Of a stretch of DNA of 40,818 bases, positions 1 to 8,477 are shown one piece after another. The position numbers were made by a program, and so were the translations under genes. Positions within the stretch are counted from its first letter, which is position 1. Each line of letters opens with the position of its first letter. Under the pieces are notes generated by a model. It did not search any database, was not told where the DNA came from, and saw only the letters and a list, made by a program, of their open reading frames with translations. Location: positions 1 to 40,818 of the forward strand of contig JACIWI010000102.1 in NCBI GenBank assembly GCA_014361055.1. The letters run 5' to 3'. Source of the DNA: Candidatus Bipolaricaulota bacterium. GTDB taxonomy: Bacteria > Bipolaricaulota > Bipolaricaulia > Bipolaricaulales > Bipolaricaulaceae.

Positions 1-331
1 GGCCGCGGTGCGGGACCTGCCCCGCGGGTGGCCGGTGGGGTATAGCCGGACCTACGTGACCCCGGAGCCGGCGCGGGTGGCGATCCTCGCCGCCGGATAC
101 GGGGACGGCCTCCGGCCGGAGCTCAGGCGGGTGGTAATCCGGGAGCGGCCGGCGGAGCTCGTGGGGAAACTGGGGATGGACACCGCGGCCGCCGATGTGA
201 CCGCCCTCACCGGGGTTCGTCGCGGCGACCGCGCCCTCCTGTTCGGTCCCGGGATCAGCGGCCACCAGGGCTGGATCTGCCCGGTCCTGGTCCCGGTCCT
301 CCTCTCCGCCCGCCGCCGCTGGACGGGGTAG
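1..331 (+). CDS. alr: Alanine racemase, C-terminal part (5' end outside window)
   Basis: Only the last ~110 codons are present; the frame is open to the left window edge. The piece matches the C-terminal beta-domain of PLP-dependent alanine racemase: VGYSRTY, then AAGYGDGL (family GYGDG motif), then GKLGMDTAAADVT, equivalent to the family's G(R/K)xxMDxxxxDV stretch, and a closing RRGDRALLFG. The family interconverts L- and D-alanine for peptidoglycan. The gene ends just before a promoter driving a peptidoglycan-dipeptide epimerase, so it belongs by theme to the murein-peptide cluster downstream. The PLP lysine domain lies outside the window, so activity cannot be judged. A relative with another amino-acid specificity is possible. 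Confidence 0.75.
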   Translation, partial: AAVRDLPRGWPVGYSRTYVTPEPARVAILAAGYGDGLRPELRRVVIRERPAELVGKLGMDTAAADVTALTGVRRGDRALLFGPGISGHQGWICPVLVPVLLSARRRWTG

Positions 332-343
332 GAAAGGCTCCCC

Positions 344-372
344 TTCACACTTGCAATCGTGCGCGGTATAGT
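344..372 (+). promoter_or_regulatory. Sigma70-type promoter of the murein-peptide operon
   Basis: TTCACA (344-349), a 17-base spacer, then TATAGT (367-372). The GTG start of the epimerase gene is only 12 bases past the -10 box, so the transcript would have almost no leader. No Shine-Dalgarno sequence precedes that start. It lies in the 53-base gap after the alanine racemase gene. Confidence 0.65.
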
Positions 373-384
373 GGATCGAAGACT

Positions 385-1542
385 GTGGCCAAAATGCGAG
401 TGGTCGAGGCACGTGTTTTCCGGTTCCGGTTCGTCTTGGACAGGCCGTTCCGGATCGCCACCGGATACACCACGGAGAAGGAGGAGGTCGTCGTCCGGCT
501 CGCCGACGACGCCGGCCACGTAGGGTGGGGAGAGGCGTCGCCAAGCCCGGTGATCCTCAGCGCCACCGCGGACACGGTGGTTGCCGCGCTGGACACGCTG
601 ATCCCCGTGGTCCTCGGAGAGGACCCCCGCCGGCTCGGGCACCTGGTGGACGCGATGGACCGCGTCCTTCGCGGTCACTCCCCGGCCAAGGCGGCGCTGG
701 ACATCGCCCTGCACGACCTCGTGGGGCAGATCACAGGGGAGCCGGTGTGGCGGATGCTGGGCGGCAGCCGTTCTGGGCCAGTGGACACGGACTTCACCGT
801 GGGCCTGGACGCCCCAGAGGCCATGGCCGCTGAGGCCAAGGCCCTCGTGGCCGCGGGCTTCCGCACGATCAAGGTGAAGGTGGGCGAGGATCCTCAGGTG
901 GACGTTGTCCGAGTGCAGGCGATCCGGGACGCGGTAGGGGATGCGGTGACCATCCGCATCGATGCCAACCAGGGCTGGACGCGCCCGGAGGCGGTATGGG
1001 CTCTGACCAGGATGGCCGAATACGACGTCCAGTTCGCCGAGCAACCGGTGGCTGCGGAGGACATCGAGGGGTTGGCGTGGGTGCGCCGCCGGTCCCCGAT
1101 CCCGGTGATGGCCGACGAGGCTGTGCATTCCCCGCAGGACGCCCTGCGGGTGGTGCGGGCGGATGCTGTGGACTACGTGAACATCAAGCTCATGAAGGCG
1201 GGGGGGCTATGGCGGGCCCGGGAGATCGCGGCCATCTGTGGGGCGGCGGGGATCCCCTGCATGATCGGGGGAATGGTGGAGTCGAACCTGTCGGCTACAG
1301 CGGCGGTGCACTTCGCCCTCGCCGCGGGCAACGTGATCTTCCGCGATCTGGACATCGGGGAGTGGCCGGAGACGCGGCTGGTCACCGATGGCGGCGCGCG
1401 CATTGACGGCGGCTGCCAGGTGCTCGCCGACCCGGACGCCCCCGGGCTGGGGATCCGCCGCCTGTACCAGGAGTGGCTCGTGCCCATCAAGACCTATCGC
1501 GTGGGGGAAGGGGGTGGAAAGCGGGGAGGAAGCACGGCGTGA
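385..1542 (+). CDS. ykfB: L-Ala-D/L-Glu (dipeptide) epimerase
   Basis: Enolase-superfamily enzyme of the muconate-lactonizing subgroup, 385 residues. Catalytic lysines sit in TIKVKVG (K163, K165); metal ligands are D193 (RIDAN), E219 (EQP) and D244 (MADE); the opposite general base is K268 (NIKLMK). The DxD pair D321/D323 in FRDLDI matches the motif by which Ala-Glu epimerases hold the dipeptide amino group, which favours this function over mandelate or muconate chemistry. The known reaction turns L-Ala-D-Glu from peptidoglycan into L-Ala-L-Glu, which ordinary peptidases can degrade. GTG is taken as start because the promoter ends just before it; ATG at 394 is an alternative. It heads an operon with peptide-transport, lysA and NlpC/P60 genes, the expected company. 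Confidence 0.88.
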   Translation: MAKMRVVEARVFRFRFVLDRPFRIATGYTTEKEEVVVRLADDAGHVGWGEASPSPVILSATADTVVAALDTLIPVVLGEDPRRLGHLVDAMDRVLRGHSPAKAALDIALHDLVGQITGEPVWRMLGGSRSGPVDTDFTVGLDAPEAMAAEAKALVAAGFRTIKVKVGEDPQVDVVRVQAIRDAVGDAVTIRIDANQGWTRPEAVWALTRMAEYDVQFAEQPVAAEDIEGLAWVRRRSPIPVMADEAVHSPQDALRVVRADAVDYVNIKLMKAGGLWRAREIAAICGAAGIPCMIGGMVESNLSATAAVHFALAAGNVIFRDLDIGEWPETRLVTDGGARIDGGCQVLADPDAPGLGIRRLYQEWLVPIKTYRVGEGGGKRGGSTA

Positions 1543-1577
1543 GGGGATGTGCCAACCGTTCGCAAGGAGGTGCACGC

Positions 1578-3161
1578 ATGAGAAGGATAGCGGCGGTTTG
1601 TGTGCTGGGGTTGATCGTAGGCGGCCTGGCCGGTTGGGCGGTGCCGCCGCGGGACATGCTGATCGTCGGAGCCCGCACGGACATCATCGTGGACTTGGAC
1701 CCGGCGCGGACGTACGAGGTGTTCACCAACCTCATTATCGAGCAGTACTACGATGCCCTGGTCAACATCGTCATCGCAGAGGGGGAAGTGGTGGCTAGGC
1801 CGGGGCTTGCCGTAAGCTGGGAGGTCTCCTCAGATGGGTTGACCTGGACCTTCCACCTCCGCAGAGGGGCTAAGTTCCATTCCGGCCGCGAGGTCACCGC
1901 CGACGATGTTGTGTACTCGTTCCATCGCTCGCTGAGTCTCAATTTCGCCCCGATTTGGATCCTATCCCAATACGTGCCGAGCAAAGACATGATCGCGAAG
2001 GTCGACGATTACACGGTGGCCATCACCACGAAGGAACCGGTAGCAGAGCTCATCATCGCTTCGGTGATCGGCTTTCAGGGGATCTGTTCTATCCTCGACC
2101 GTGAGTTGGTGCAGGCCCATGCTACGGAGGCCGATCCGTGGGCCAACGAGTGGCTCAAAACCAACGATGCCGGGTCTGGGCCGTTCATCCTCGTGGAGTG
2201 ATCGCCCAATGAGCGCATCATCCTCGACCGGTTCGACGGGTACTGGGCCGGGCCTGCCGGGGTGAAGCGCATCATCATCGTCGACATCCCCGAGCCGGCG
2301 GCCCAGAAGCTCGCCCTCGACAAGGGCGACGTCGACATCGCTTGGGATCTCCTGCCGGAGCAGGTGGACCTGTACCGGGGCCTCCCCGGGTTCACGGTGG
2401 TGGAGGGGCCGGGGTGGGGCATCGAGTACCTCGCGGTGAACGCCGGGAAACCTCCGTTCGACAACGAACTCGTGCGTGAGGCCATCCGCTGGGCGGTGGA
2501 TTACGACGCGATCATTTACGGGATCCAGAAGGGCGCAGCCATCTACGGCCAGACAATTATCCCCGCTGGGATGTTCGGGCATCTCCCGGAGACCCCGTTC
2601 CACAAGGACTTGGAGAAAGCCAAGGCCCTCCTGGCCCAGGCGGGATACGCCGAAGGGTTCGAGGTGGAGATACTCTCCAGCACGCACCCACGGCGAGTAG
2701 CCATCGCCACCCAAGTCCAGGCCGACCTCGCCCAGATCGGGATCAAGGTGAATATCACCCAGATGGTGTCAGCCCAGTTCTACGAGATGTACCGGGCCCA
2801 GAAGCACCAGATGCTCGTGGCGGGGTGGGGCGTGGACTACGCTGACCCAGACAGCCTGGCCAAACCATTCGCCCACTGCTGCACCACCGGGCCCGAAGCC
2901 CCGGTGCGGCAGCTGGCGTGGCGGAACATGTACGCGGACTGCGAGACCACCCAGCTTGTTGAGGAAGCAGCCCGAGAGTTGGATCCCGAGAAACGGCGGG
3001 CCATGTACGAGGAGATCCAGCGGCGGCTCCTCCACAAAGGTCCATACGTGATCCTCTACTACCCCCTCAACCAGGTGGTCACCCGGGCCGTGGTCCAGGG
3101 GCTCAAGCTGAACCCGATGCTGAGCTTCACCGAGTTCTGGCCGGTCGCGAAGACGGGCTGA
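1578..3161 (+). pseudogene. Oligopeptide-binding protein (SBP family 5), interrupted by in-frame TGA
   Basis: Starts at ATG 1578 behind AAGGAGGTG (1563-1571) with a signal peptide (RR, hydrophobic core, WAVPP). The fold is the DppA/OppA extracytoplasmic peptide receptor: N-terminal domain with RPGLAVSWEVS, C-terminal domain ending near FTEFWPVAKTG. Codon 208 (2199-2201) is TGA, and the same frame continues to a normal stop at 3161. The reading is GPFILVE-stop-SPNERIILDR. The paralogue at 28601-30196 reads GPYRFDRWIRGDRIVMKR there, so the stop replaces a Trp codon (TGG to TGA). TGA ends many intact genes here, so it is not read as Trp in general. Either the gene is broken in this strain, the base is an error, or there is readthrough. 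Intact, it would give 527 residues, normal for the family. Confidence 0.82.
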
Positions 3162-3165
3162 GGTG

Positions 3166-3198
3166 AAGGGGCCTGGGGCCTTTGCCCCCAGGCCCCTT
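3166..3198 (+). terminator. Perfect GC-rich hairpin between binding-protein and permease genes
   Basis: AAGGGGCCTGGGG (3166-3178) pairs perfectly with CCCCAGGCCCCTT (3186-3198) around a 7-base loop. There is no T-run after it, so a partial terminator or RNA-stability element fits better than a full stop. It starts five bases after the binding-protein stop codon and precedes dppB. The second transport operon has the same arrangement at 28550-28582. Confidence 0.6.
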
Positions 3199-3225
3199 GA
3201 TTCTGAGGGCCTAACCCGGACCACC

Positions 3226-4233
3226 ATGGTTGGCTACGTCGTGCGTCGGTTGGCGTGGATGGTCGTCGTCCTGTGGGGCGTGACGACGATCACGTTCTTC
3301 GTGGCCCGCGTGATCCCCGCTGACCCGGTAGGTGCGATCCTCGGCCCTCAGGCACCTCCGGAAGCCATCGAGCAGGAGAAGGAGCGCTGGGGCCTGGACA
3401 GGCCCATGCACGTCCAGTATGTCCGGTACATCGCCGGGCTCCTGCGGGGGGACCTCGGGGTGTCGCTGCGCACGCGGCGGCCGGTCCTGCAGGACATCCT
3501 TTATTACTTCCCCAACACGATAGAGCTCGCCTTGGCAGCCCTGTTCATCGGCGTGGTGATGGGGATCGGCCTGGGGGTGGTGTCCGCGGTGCGCAGCGGC
3601 CAGGCGGTGGACCACGCGTCGCGGGTGTTCGCCATCGTGGGGCTTTCCATGCCCGCCTTCTGGCTTGGGCTCCTTTTGCTGTTGGTTTTCTACTACAACC
3701 TGGGGTGGCTGCCCGGCCCAGGCCAGCTCCCTTATTACTTCCCACGCCCCCCGCGCGTCACGGGGTTCCTTAGCCTGGATTGCTTCCTCACCCGAGATTG
3801 GACGGCCTTGGGGAGTTACCTCCTTCATCTGATCATGCCGGCGTTCACGTTGGGGTGGCTTTCCACCGCGTCCATCACCCGCATCACCCGGTCGAGCATG
3901 CTCGAGGTGCTTCGGGAGGAATACATCAAGACGGCGCGGATGAAGGGCCTGCGGGAGGGCGTAGTCGTCATCAAGCACGCCTTCAAGAACGCCCTCCTGC
4001 CGGTCATCACGGTGATCGGGATCCGGGTGGCCAGCCTCTTGGAGGGGGCGGTGCTTACGGAAACCGTGTTCGCCTGGCCAGGGTTGGGCCGGTACGCGAC
4101 GCATTCCTTCCTGTCCATCGACTTCAACGCCGTGGTCGGGGTGGCCCTGTTCATGGCCCTCCTCTACGCGGCCTGCAACCTGGCCGTGGACCTCCTGTAC
4201 GCGTACCTCAACCCCAAGATCCGGTACGTGTGA
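3226..4233 (+). CDS. dppB: Peptide ABC transporter permease, DppB type
   Basis: 335 residues when started at ATG 3226 (MVGYVVRRLAWM). Upstream in-frame codons run through the hairpin and are unlikely to be coding. Shows the DppB plan: a cytoplasmic start with an arginine pair, first helix, a long external segment (LRGDLGVSLRTRRPV), then five more helices. The cytoplasmic EAA loop that contacts the ATPase is EYIKTARMKGL, followed by HAFKNALLPV; the end is LNPKIRYV. It would pair with the DppC-type protein just downstream (6-base gap) to pass peptides delivered by the receptor encoded upstream. The operon has no ATPase genes, so DppD/DppF partners must be encoded elsewhere. Confidence 0.92.
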   Translation: MVGYVVRRLAWMVVVLWGVTTITFFVARVIPADPVGAILGPQAPPEAIEQEKERWGLDRPMHVQYVRYIAGLLRGDLGVSLRTRRPVLQDILYYFPNTIELALAALFIGVVMGIGLGVVSAVRSGQAVDHASRVFAIVGLSMPAFWLGLLLLLVFYYNLGWLPGPGQLPYYFPRPPRVTGFLSLDCFLTRDWTALGSYLLHLIMPAFTLGWLSTASITRITRSSMLEVLREEYIKTARMKGLREGVVVIKHAFKNALLPVITVIGIRVASLLEGAVLTETVFAWPGLGRYATHSFLSIDFNAVVGVALFMALLYAACNLAVDLLYAYLNPKIRYV

Positions 4234-4239
4234 CCGACG

Positions 4240-5082
4240 ATGCGGGGACTGACCTGGGGCGACGTGGGGCGGCAGCTGCTGCGCAATCCGCTGTCGCTTG
4301 CGGGCACGGCCACCATCATTGCGCTCCTGCTGCTGGCGCTGCTTGCCCCGTACATCGCTCCGTTCAACCCTTACGCCACCAACCCCATTCAGAAGCTGCT
4401 TCCCCCGAGCGGGACCCACTTGATGGGCACCGATGGGCTCGGCCGGGACGTGTTCAGCCGCGTGCTCTATGGGACCAGGATCTCCTTGTGGATCGCGCTT
4501 CTCATCCTGCTCATCGCGGGCACATTGGGCACGGCGGTGGGCATCGTGGCTGGGTACGTGGGCGGGTTTTGGGATAACGTACTGATGAGAATCACCGACG
4601 TTTTCATGGCTTTTCCCCAACTGATCCTAGCCATGGCTGTGGCGGCCGCCCTAGGGCCGAACCTCACCAACGTGGTGATCGCCATCTCGTTCGGGGCGTG
4701 GACGGTGTTCGCCCGTCTGGCGCGCAGCCGAGCCATCGCGGTGCGGGAGGAGGACTTCGTCGAAGCTGCCCGGGCCGTAGGGGCGGGTCCGCTGCGAATC
4801 CTGTTCGTGCACATCCTCCCCATGGCCCTGAGCCCGGTAATCGTCCAGGGCACGCTCAGCATGGGGGGGATCATCCTCACCGCTGCCGGGCTGGGGTTCC
4901 TGGGGTTTGGTGCCCAGCCCCCCAGCCCGGAATGGGGCCTCATGGTCAGTGACGGCCGCAACTTCATGCCCCATGCATGGTGGGTGTCCACGTTCCCAGG
5001 GCTCGCGATCATGCTCACCGTGCTCGGGTTCAATCTAATTGGGGACGGCATCCGGGACATCCTCGATCCCCGGATGCGTTGA
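4240..5082 (+). CDS. dppC: Peptide ABC transporter permease, DppC type
   Basis: 280 residues. The N-terminal helix (residues about 18-40) is followed by the external motif MGTDGLGRDVFSRVLYG, characteristic of OppC/DppC, then the BPD_transp_1 core with EAA loop EEDFVEAARAVGAGPLRI and HILPMALSPV. The end, GDGIRDILDPRMR, is typical. It forms the second half of the channel with the DppB-type protein. The gene lies 6 bases after dppB and 2 bases before lysA, so translation is probably coupled. In context the load is likely a murein peptide rather than general dipeptides, but the permease sequence alone does not show specificity. Confidence 0.92.
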   Translation: MRGLTWGDVGRQLLRNPLSLAGTATIIALLLLALLAPYIAPFNPYATNPIQKLLPPSGTHLMGTDGLGRDVFSRVLYGTRISLWIALLILLIAGTLGTAVGIVAGYVGGFWDNVLMRITDVFMAFPQLILAMAVAAALGPNLTNVVIAISFGAWTVFARLARSRAIAVREEDFVEAARAVGAGPLRILFVHILPMALSPVIVQGTLSMGGIILTAAGLGFLGFGAQPPSPEWGLMVSDGRNFMPHAWWVSTFPGLAIMLTVLGFNLIGDGIRDILDPRMR

Positions 5083-5084
5083 CC

Positions 5085-6347
5085 ATGGACCATCCTTGGC
5101 TGGAAAGCCGTCAGGGCCGCCTTCAGGTAGAGGGGATCCCCCTCCTCGAACTCGCCCCTCGTTTTGGCACCCCTCTTTACGTGTACTCCGCGCAAGCGCT
5201 GGTGAGCAACGTCCGCAGAATTCAAGCAACCCTCCACGGGCTACCCGTGGAAATCCGATATGCGGTGAAGGCCAACCCCACTGGCGCAATCCTCACGCTC
5301 CTCGCGGCTTTGGGTCTCGGGGCCGAGGTGGTCTCGGGAGGAGAACTTGCCCGGGCCCGGCGGGCGGGCTTCCCCCCTGAAAAAATCGTGTTCACCGGGG
5401 TGGGGAAGACTGGGTGGGAACTGGCCAAAGCGGTGGAAGAAGGGGTGGAGGCCGTGGTGATCGAGTCGCTCGCGGAGATCCCTCTCCTCGAAATGGTCGC
5501 GGGCAACCAGCCCGTGCGCGTGGCCCTCCGCCTGAATCCCGGAACCGTCCTCCCCACTCACCCCTACCTCGCCACGGGTGCCCGGGGCACCAAGTTCGGC
5601 CTCGATGAGCCATCCTTTTGGGAGGCCCTGGACCACCTTCGCCAAACCCCTCTGGAGTTGGTCGGACTCCACACGCACCTCGGCTCCCAGCTCTCCGACC
5701 CCACCCTTTATATCCAAACGCTGGACAGGCTTTTGGAGCTAGCGCGGTTGCTCTGTAAAGACGGATGGAAAATGGAATTCCTCGACTTGGGCGGCGGGTT
5801 TGCCATTCCCCAGTGGCCTGACCTCCCCGGCTTCCCGTTCGCGGAGTTCGCCCAAGCCCTGCGGGCCCGGGAACTGTCCGGGCTTCGTCTCCTCCTCGAG
5901 CCGGGCCGGGCCATCGTGGGGACCGCCGGGATCCTCTTGACCACCGTCCTGCACACCAAAACCGTCCATGGCCGCCGGTTCGTGGTGGTGGACGCGGGGA
6001 TGAATGACTTCCTCAGGCCCAGCTTGTACCGAGCAGCCCACAGGGTGGTGGCAATGGCGGAGGGAGAGGGGGAGGAGCTGGCCGATGTGGTGGGACCGAT
6101 CTGCGAGAGCGGTGATTTCTTAGCCTGGGGACAAAGCCTTCCCCGTTTACGGCCCGGGGATGCCCTGGCCATCCTCGACGCCGGGGCCTACGGAGCCACC
6201 ATGGCTTCCCAATACAACTCCCGCCCCCGGCCAGCGGAGGTCTTGATCGCCAAAGGACGGCCCTATCTGGTGAAGGCCCGGGAGACCGTGGAGGACCTTT
6301 GGCGAGGGGAGGAAATCCCGCAGTGCCTGAGCGACGTACTTGGGTAG
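5085..6347 (+). CDS. lysA: Diaminopimelate decarboxylase
   Basis: 420 residues, full length for LysA, a PLP enzyme (alanine-racemase fold type III) that turns meso-diaminopimelate into L-lysine and CO2. Visible: PLP lysine K62 in YAVKANPT, GLHTHLGSQ, the glycine loop FLDLGGGF, EPGRAIVGTAG, active-site Cys in CESGDFLA supplied across the dimer, and GAYGATMASQYNSR near the end. ATG 5085 lies 2 bases after dppC, and the end overlaps the NlpC/P60 gene, so it is part of the peptide-salvage operon. That position suggests it uses mDAP freed from imported murein peptide, although it could also serve lysine synthesis. A carboxynorspermidine decarboxylase is less likely given the motifs. Confidence 0.93.
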   Translation: MDHPWLESRQGRLQVEGIPLLELAPRFGTPLYVYSAQALVSNVRRIQATLHGLPVEIRYAVKANPTGAILTLLAALGLGAEVVSGGELARARRAGFPPEKIVFTGVGKTGWELAKAVEEGVEAVVIESLAEIPLLEMVAGNQPVRVALRLNPGTVLPTHPYLATGARGTKFGLDEPSFWEALDHLRQTPLELVGLHTHLGSQLSDPTLYIQTLDRLLELARLLCKDGWKMEFLDLGGGFAIPQWPDLPGFPFAEFAQALRARELSGLRLLLEPGRAIVGTAGILLTTVLHTKTVHGRRFVVVDAGMNDFLRPSLYRAAHRVVAMAEGEGEELADVVGPICESGDFLAWGQSLPRLRPGDALAILDAGAYGATMASQYNSRPRPAEVLIAKGRPYLVKARETVEDLWRGEEIPQCLSDVLG

Positions 6348-7150
6348 CCTGTAGCGTGGCCGACCTCCGGGCTCAACCCAATCCCCAGGCGGAGCGGGTC
6401 TCCCAACTCCTCTTGTTCAGCCCATGCCGGGTGGAAGGGGAGGCCCCAGGGTGGCTATGGGTGGTCGGCCCCGATGGGTATAAGGGCTGGATTCGGGCGT
6501 CCCATACCCTGAGCGGACATCTCCCAACCCCCGTCTGGAAGGTGAGCCAACCCATGGTTGTGGCACGCGAAGCCGTAACGGATCAGGTTTTGGGCAGAAT
6601 GGCCCTGGACACCAGGTTCTGGGGCGAGATGGACGGACCGAGGATCTGGCTAACTTGGCCCAGCGGAAGGGCCGGTTGGGTGCCCCTGGATGCCGCGCGG
6701 CCAGCCCACTGGACAGGCACCGCTCAGGACGTCGTGGATTTGGCCGGTGAGCTCATCGGGGTGCCCTACCTTTGGGGCGGCACCTCGCCCTTTGGGTTCG
6801 ACTGCTCCGGGTTGGTCCAAAGGCTTTATCACTTCGTGTTCAACCGCTGGCTTCCTCGGGACTCTCGGGACCAAAGGAATTACGGTGAGCCTGTCCCAGA
6901 TATTTCTCAGCTTCGACCTGGCGACCTTTTGTTTTCCCCAGGGCACGTGGGCATCTGGGCCGGGGATGGGAAGCTCATCCACGCCAGTGCCCACGCCGGT
7001 CAGGTGGTGATCACCGCCCTCGATCCGCCAGAGGATCGGTATGGAGAGGGGCTCCGCGCCCAGTTCCTGGGAGGTGTCCGCCCGATCTCCGCCCGGGGAG
7101 CGCCTCCCTTGACCGGGGTTGAGGAAGGGATCAACTGCCGATCTCCCTGA
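6323..7150 (+). CDS. ykfC: Gamma-D-glutamyl-L-diamino acid endopeptidase, YkfC-like NlpC/P60
   Basis: 275 residues from GTG 6323, chosen because AGGGGAGGA lies about 8 bases upstream; it overlaps lysA by 25 bases. Two SH3b-like segments (residues about 8-62 and 75-125; GYKGWIRAS and GRAGWVPLD) precede an NlpC/P60 domain (about 135-255). The triad is C161 (FDCSGLVQ), H208 (GHVGIW) and H220 (LIHAS). No signal peptide is visible, so it probably acts in the cytoplasm, like Bacillus YkfC, which cuts the gamma-D-Glu-mDAP bond of L-Ala-gamma-D-Glu-mDAP. The neighbours use exactly the two expected products: the epimerase takes L-Ala-D-Glu and LysA takes mDAP. Its last 20 bases overlap the tail of the opposing transporter gene. 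Confidence 0.88.
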   Translation: MPERRTWVACSVADLRAQPNPQAERVSQLLLFSPCRVEGEAPGWLWVVGPDGYKGWIRASHTLSGHLPTPVWKVSQPMVVAREAVTDQVLGRMALDTRFWGEMDGPRIWLTWPSGRAGWVPLDAARPAHWTGTAQDVVDLAGELIGVPYLWGGTSPFGFDCSGLVQRLYHFVFNRWLPRDSRDQRNYGEPVPDISQLRPGDLLFSPGHVGIWAGDGKLIHASAHAGQVVITALDPPEDRYGEGLRAQFLGGVRPISARGAPPLTGVEEGINCRSP

Positions 7151-8468
7151 CCACGTCGGCGAGAGGCCGCCCTCGGGTCTCGTAGGGGAGGAGCAGGGCG
7201 GCGATCCCGGAGAGGGCGTAGGCGGCGGCGAAGACGGTGAGGGCCAGGGGCATCGAAACCCCCAGGAGGTACCCGCCCAGGGTGGGGGCGAGGGCGCCGG
7301 CGATGCGGGTCATCCCGCTGGCCGCCCCCATCCCGGTGGTGCGCAGCTGGGTCGGGTAGGCCTCCGGCGTGTAGGCGTAAAGGGCGCCCCAGGCGCCGAG
7401 GGCGAAGAAGGACATCCACACGGCGGCGGCCACATAGGCGGGGAGGGAGACCGCCACGGCGAACAAGTAGGTGAAGATCCCGCTGGCGATGAGATAAAGG
7501 CCCAGGGTGGGCCGCCGTCCGATCCGCTCCACGAGGAACGCCGCCGAGAAATAGCCCGGGAGTTGCGCCAGGGCCAAAAGGAAGATGTACTCGTACGAGC
7601 GCAGGAAGGTCATCCCTCGCCCGACGAAGAGAGCGGGCAGCCAGGTGAAGACCCCGTAGTAGCCAAGGGAGATGCCGAACCAGATCAGCCACAGCAGGGC
7701 GGTGGTGCGGGTGTAGGGACGGTGCCACAGATCCCGCACTTTGGCCCGCGGGATCGTGGGCACCGCGAGCCGGATCCCGGCGGGCAGCGAGGCCCCGTTC
7801 TCCCGGGCCACCTGCGCCAGGATGCGCCGGGCTTCTTCCTCCCGGCCATGAACCAGGAGGAAGCGAGGGGACTCGGGGACGTAGCGGCGGATCCAGAAGA
7901 CGATGAGCCCGGGGACGGCGGAGAGGGCCGGAAGCAGCCGCCAGCCGACCCGGGGGACGACCAGCCAGGCCAGCCCAGCGGCCACGATCACCCCCAGGGC
8001 CCAGAAGGCCTCCAGGTACACGAGGTAACGGCCCCGCTTTCCCCGGGGGAGATACTCGGCGAAGATGGCGTAGTCCACCGGCAGCGTCCCCCCCACCCCG
8101 AAGCCGGTGAGGGCCCGCAAGAGGACCAGGGCGGCGAAGTTGGGGGAAAAGGCGGAGAGGAGGCCAAAGCCCGAATCGATCAGCACCGTGAGGACGAACC
8201 CGAGCTTGCGGCCGATGCGATCCGAGAGAGTCCCCCAGAACCAGGCGCCGGCCAGCATCCCGAGGAAGATGGCCGTGCTCAGCAGCCCGGCCTGGGCCGT
8301 CGAGAGGTCCCACTCCTCGCGGATGGCGGGCAGGGCGAAGGAGATCAGCAGCACCTCCATGGCGTCAGCCGCCCATCCGGCCCCGCAGATGGCCATCAGC
8401 CGGCGCTGGAACCGGCCGATGCCGATGCGCTCGATGGCCTCCTCGAAGGTCAGGGTGGCGGCGCTCAT
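7131..8468 (-). CDS. Major facilitator transporter, NiaP-like (probable niacin uptake)
   Basis: 445 residues, about 12 membrane helices. Family signs: GTLSDRIGRKLG (MFS motif A, residues 79-90), RYVPESPRFLL after helix 6 (seen in sugar- and metabolite-type MFS), and an N-terminal cytoplasmic stretch IERIGIGRFQRRL then GAGWAADAMEVLL, close to the opening of NiaP/SV2-like carriers. It begins 9 bases after the nicotinamidase-like gene on the same strand, so the two are probably one transcript. The pairing suggests uptake of nicotinate or nicotinamide for NAD salvage. The substrate is inferred from context; aromatic-acid or sugar carriers of the same subfamily remain possible. The 3' end overlaps the NlpC/P60 gene tail to tail by 20 bases. 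Confidence 0.8.
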   Translation of the reverse strand: MSAATLTFEEAIERIGIGRFQRRLMAICGAGWAADAMEVLLISFALPAIREEWDLSTAQAGLLSTAIFLGMLAGAWFWGTLSDRIGRKLGFVLTVLIDSGFGLLSAFSPNFAALVLLRALTGFGVGGTLPVDYAIFAEYLPRGKRGRYLVYLEAFWALGVIVAAGLAWLVVPRVGWRLLPALSAVPGLIVFWIRRYVPESPRFLLVHGREEEARRILAQVARENGASLPAGIRLAVPTIPRAKVRDLWHRPYTRTTALLWLIWFGISLGYYGVFTWLPALFVGRGMTFLRSYEYIFLLALAQLPGYFSAAFLVERIGRRPTLGLYLIASGIFTYLFAVAVSLPAYVAAAVWMSFFALGAWGALYAYTPEAYPTQLRTTGMGAASGMTRIAGALAPTLGGYLLGVSMPLALTVFAAAYALSGIAALLLPYETRGRPLADVVREIGS

Positions 8469-8477
8469 GGGAAACGA

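Noticed and set aside
2199-2201. TGA as a selenocysteine or Trp codon
   Set aside because: The aligned residue is Trp, not Cys, and TGA terminates many intact genes in this window, often within ATGA overlaps. A nonsense change or base error is simpler.
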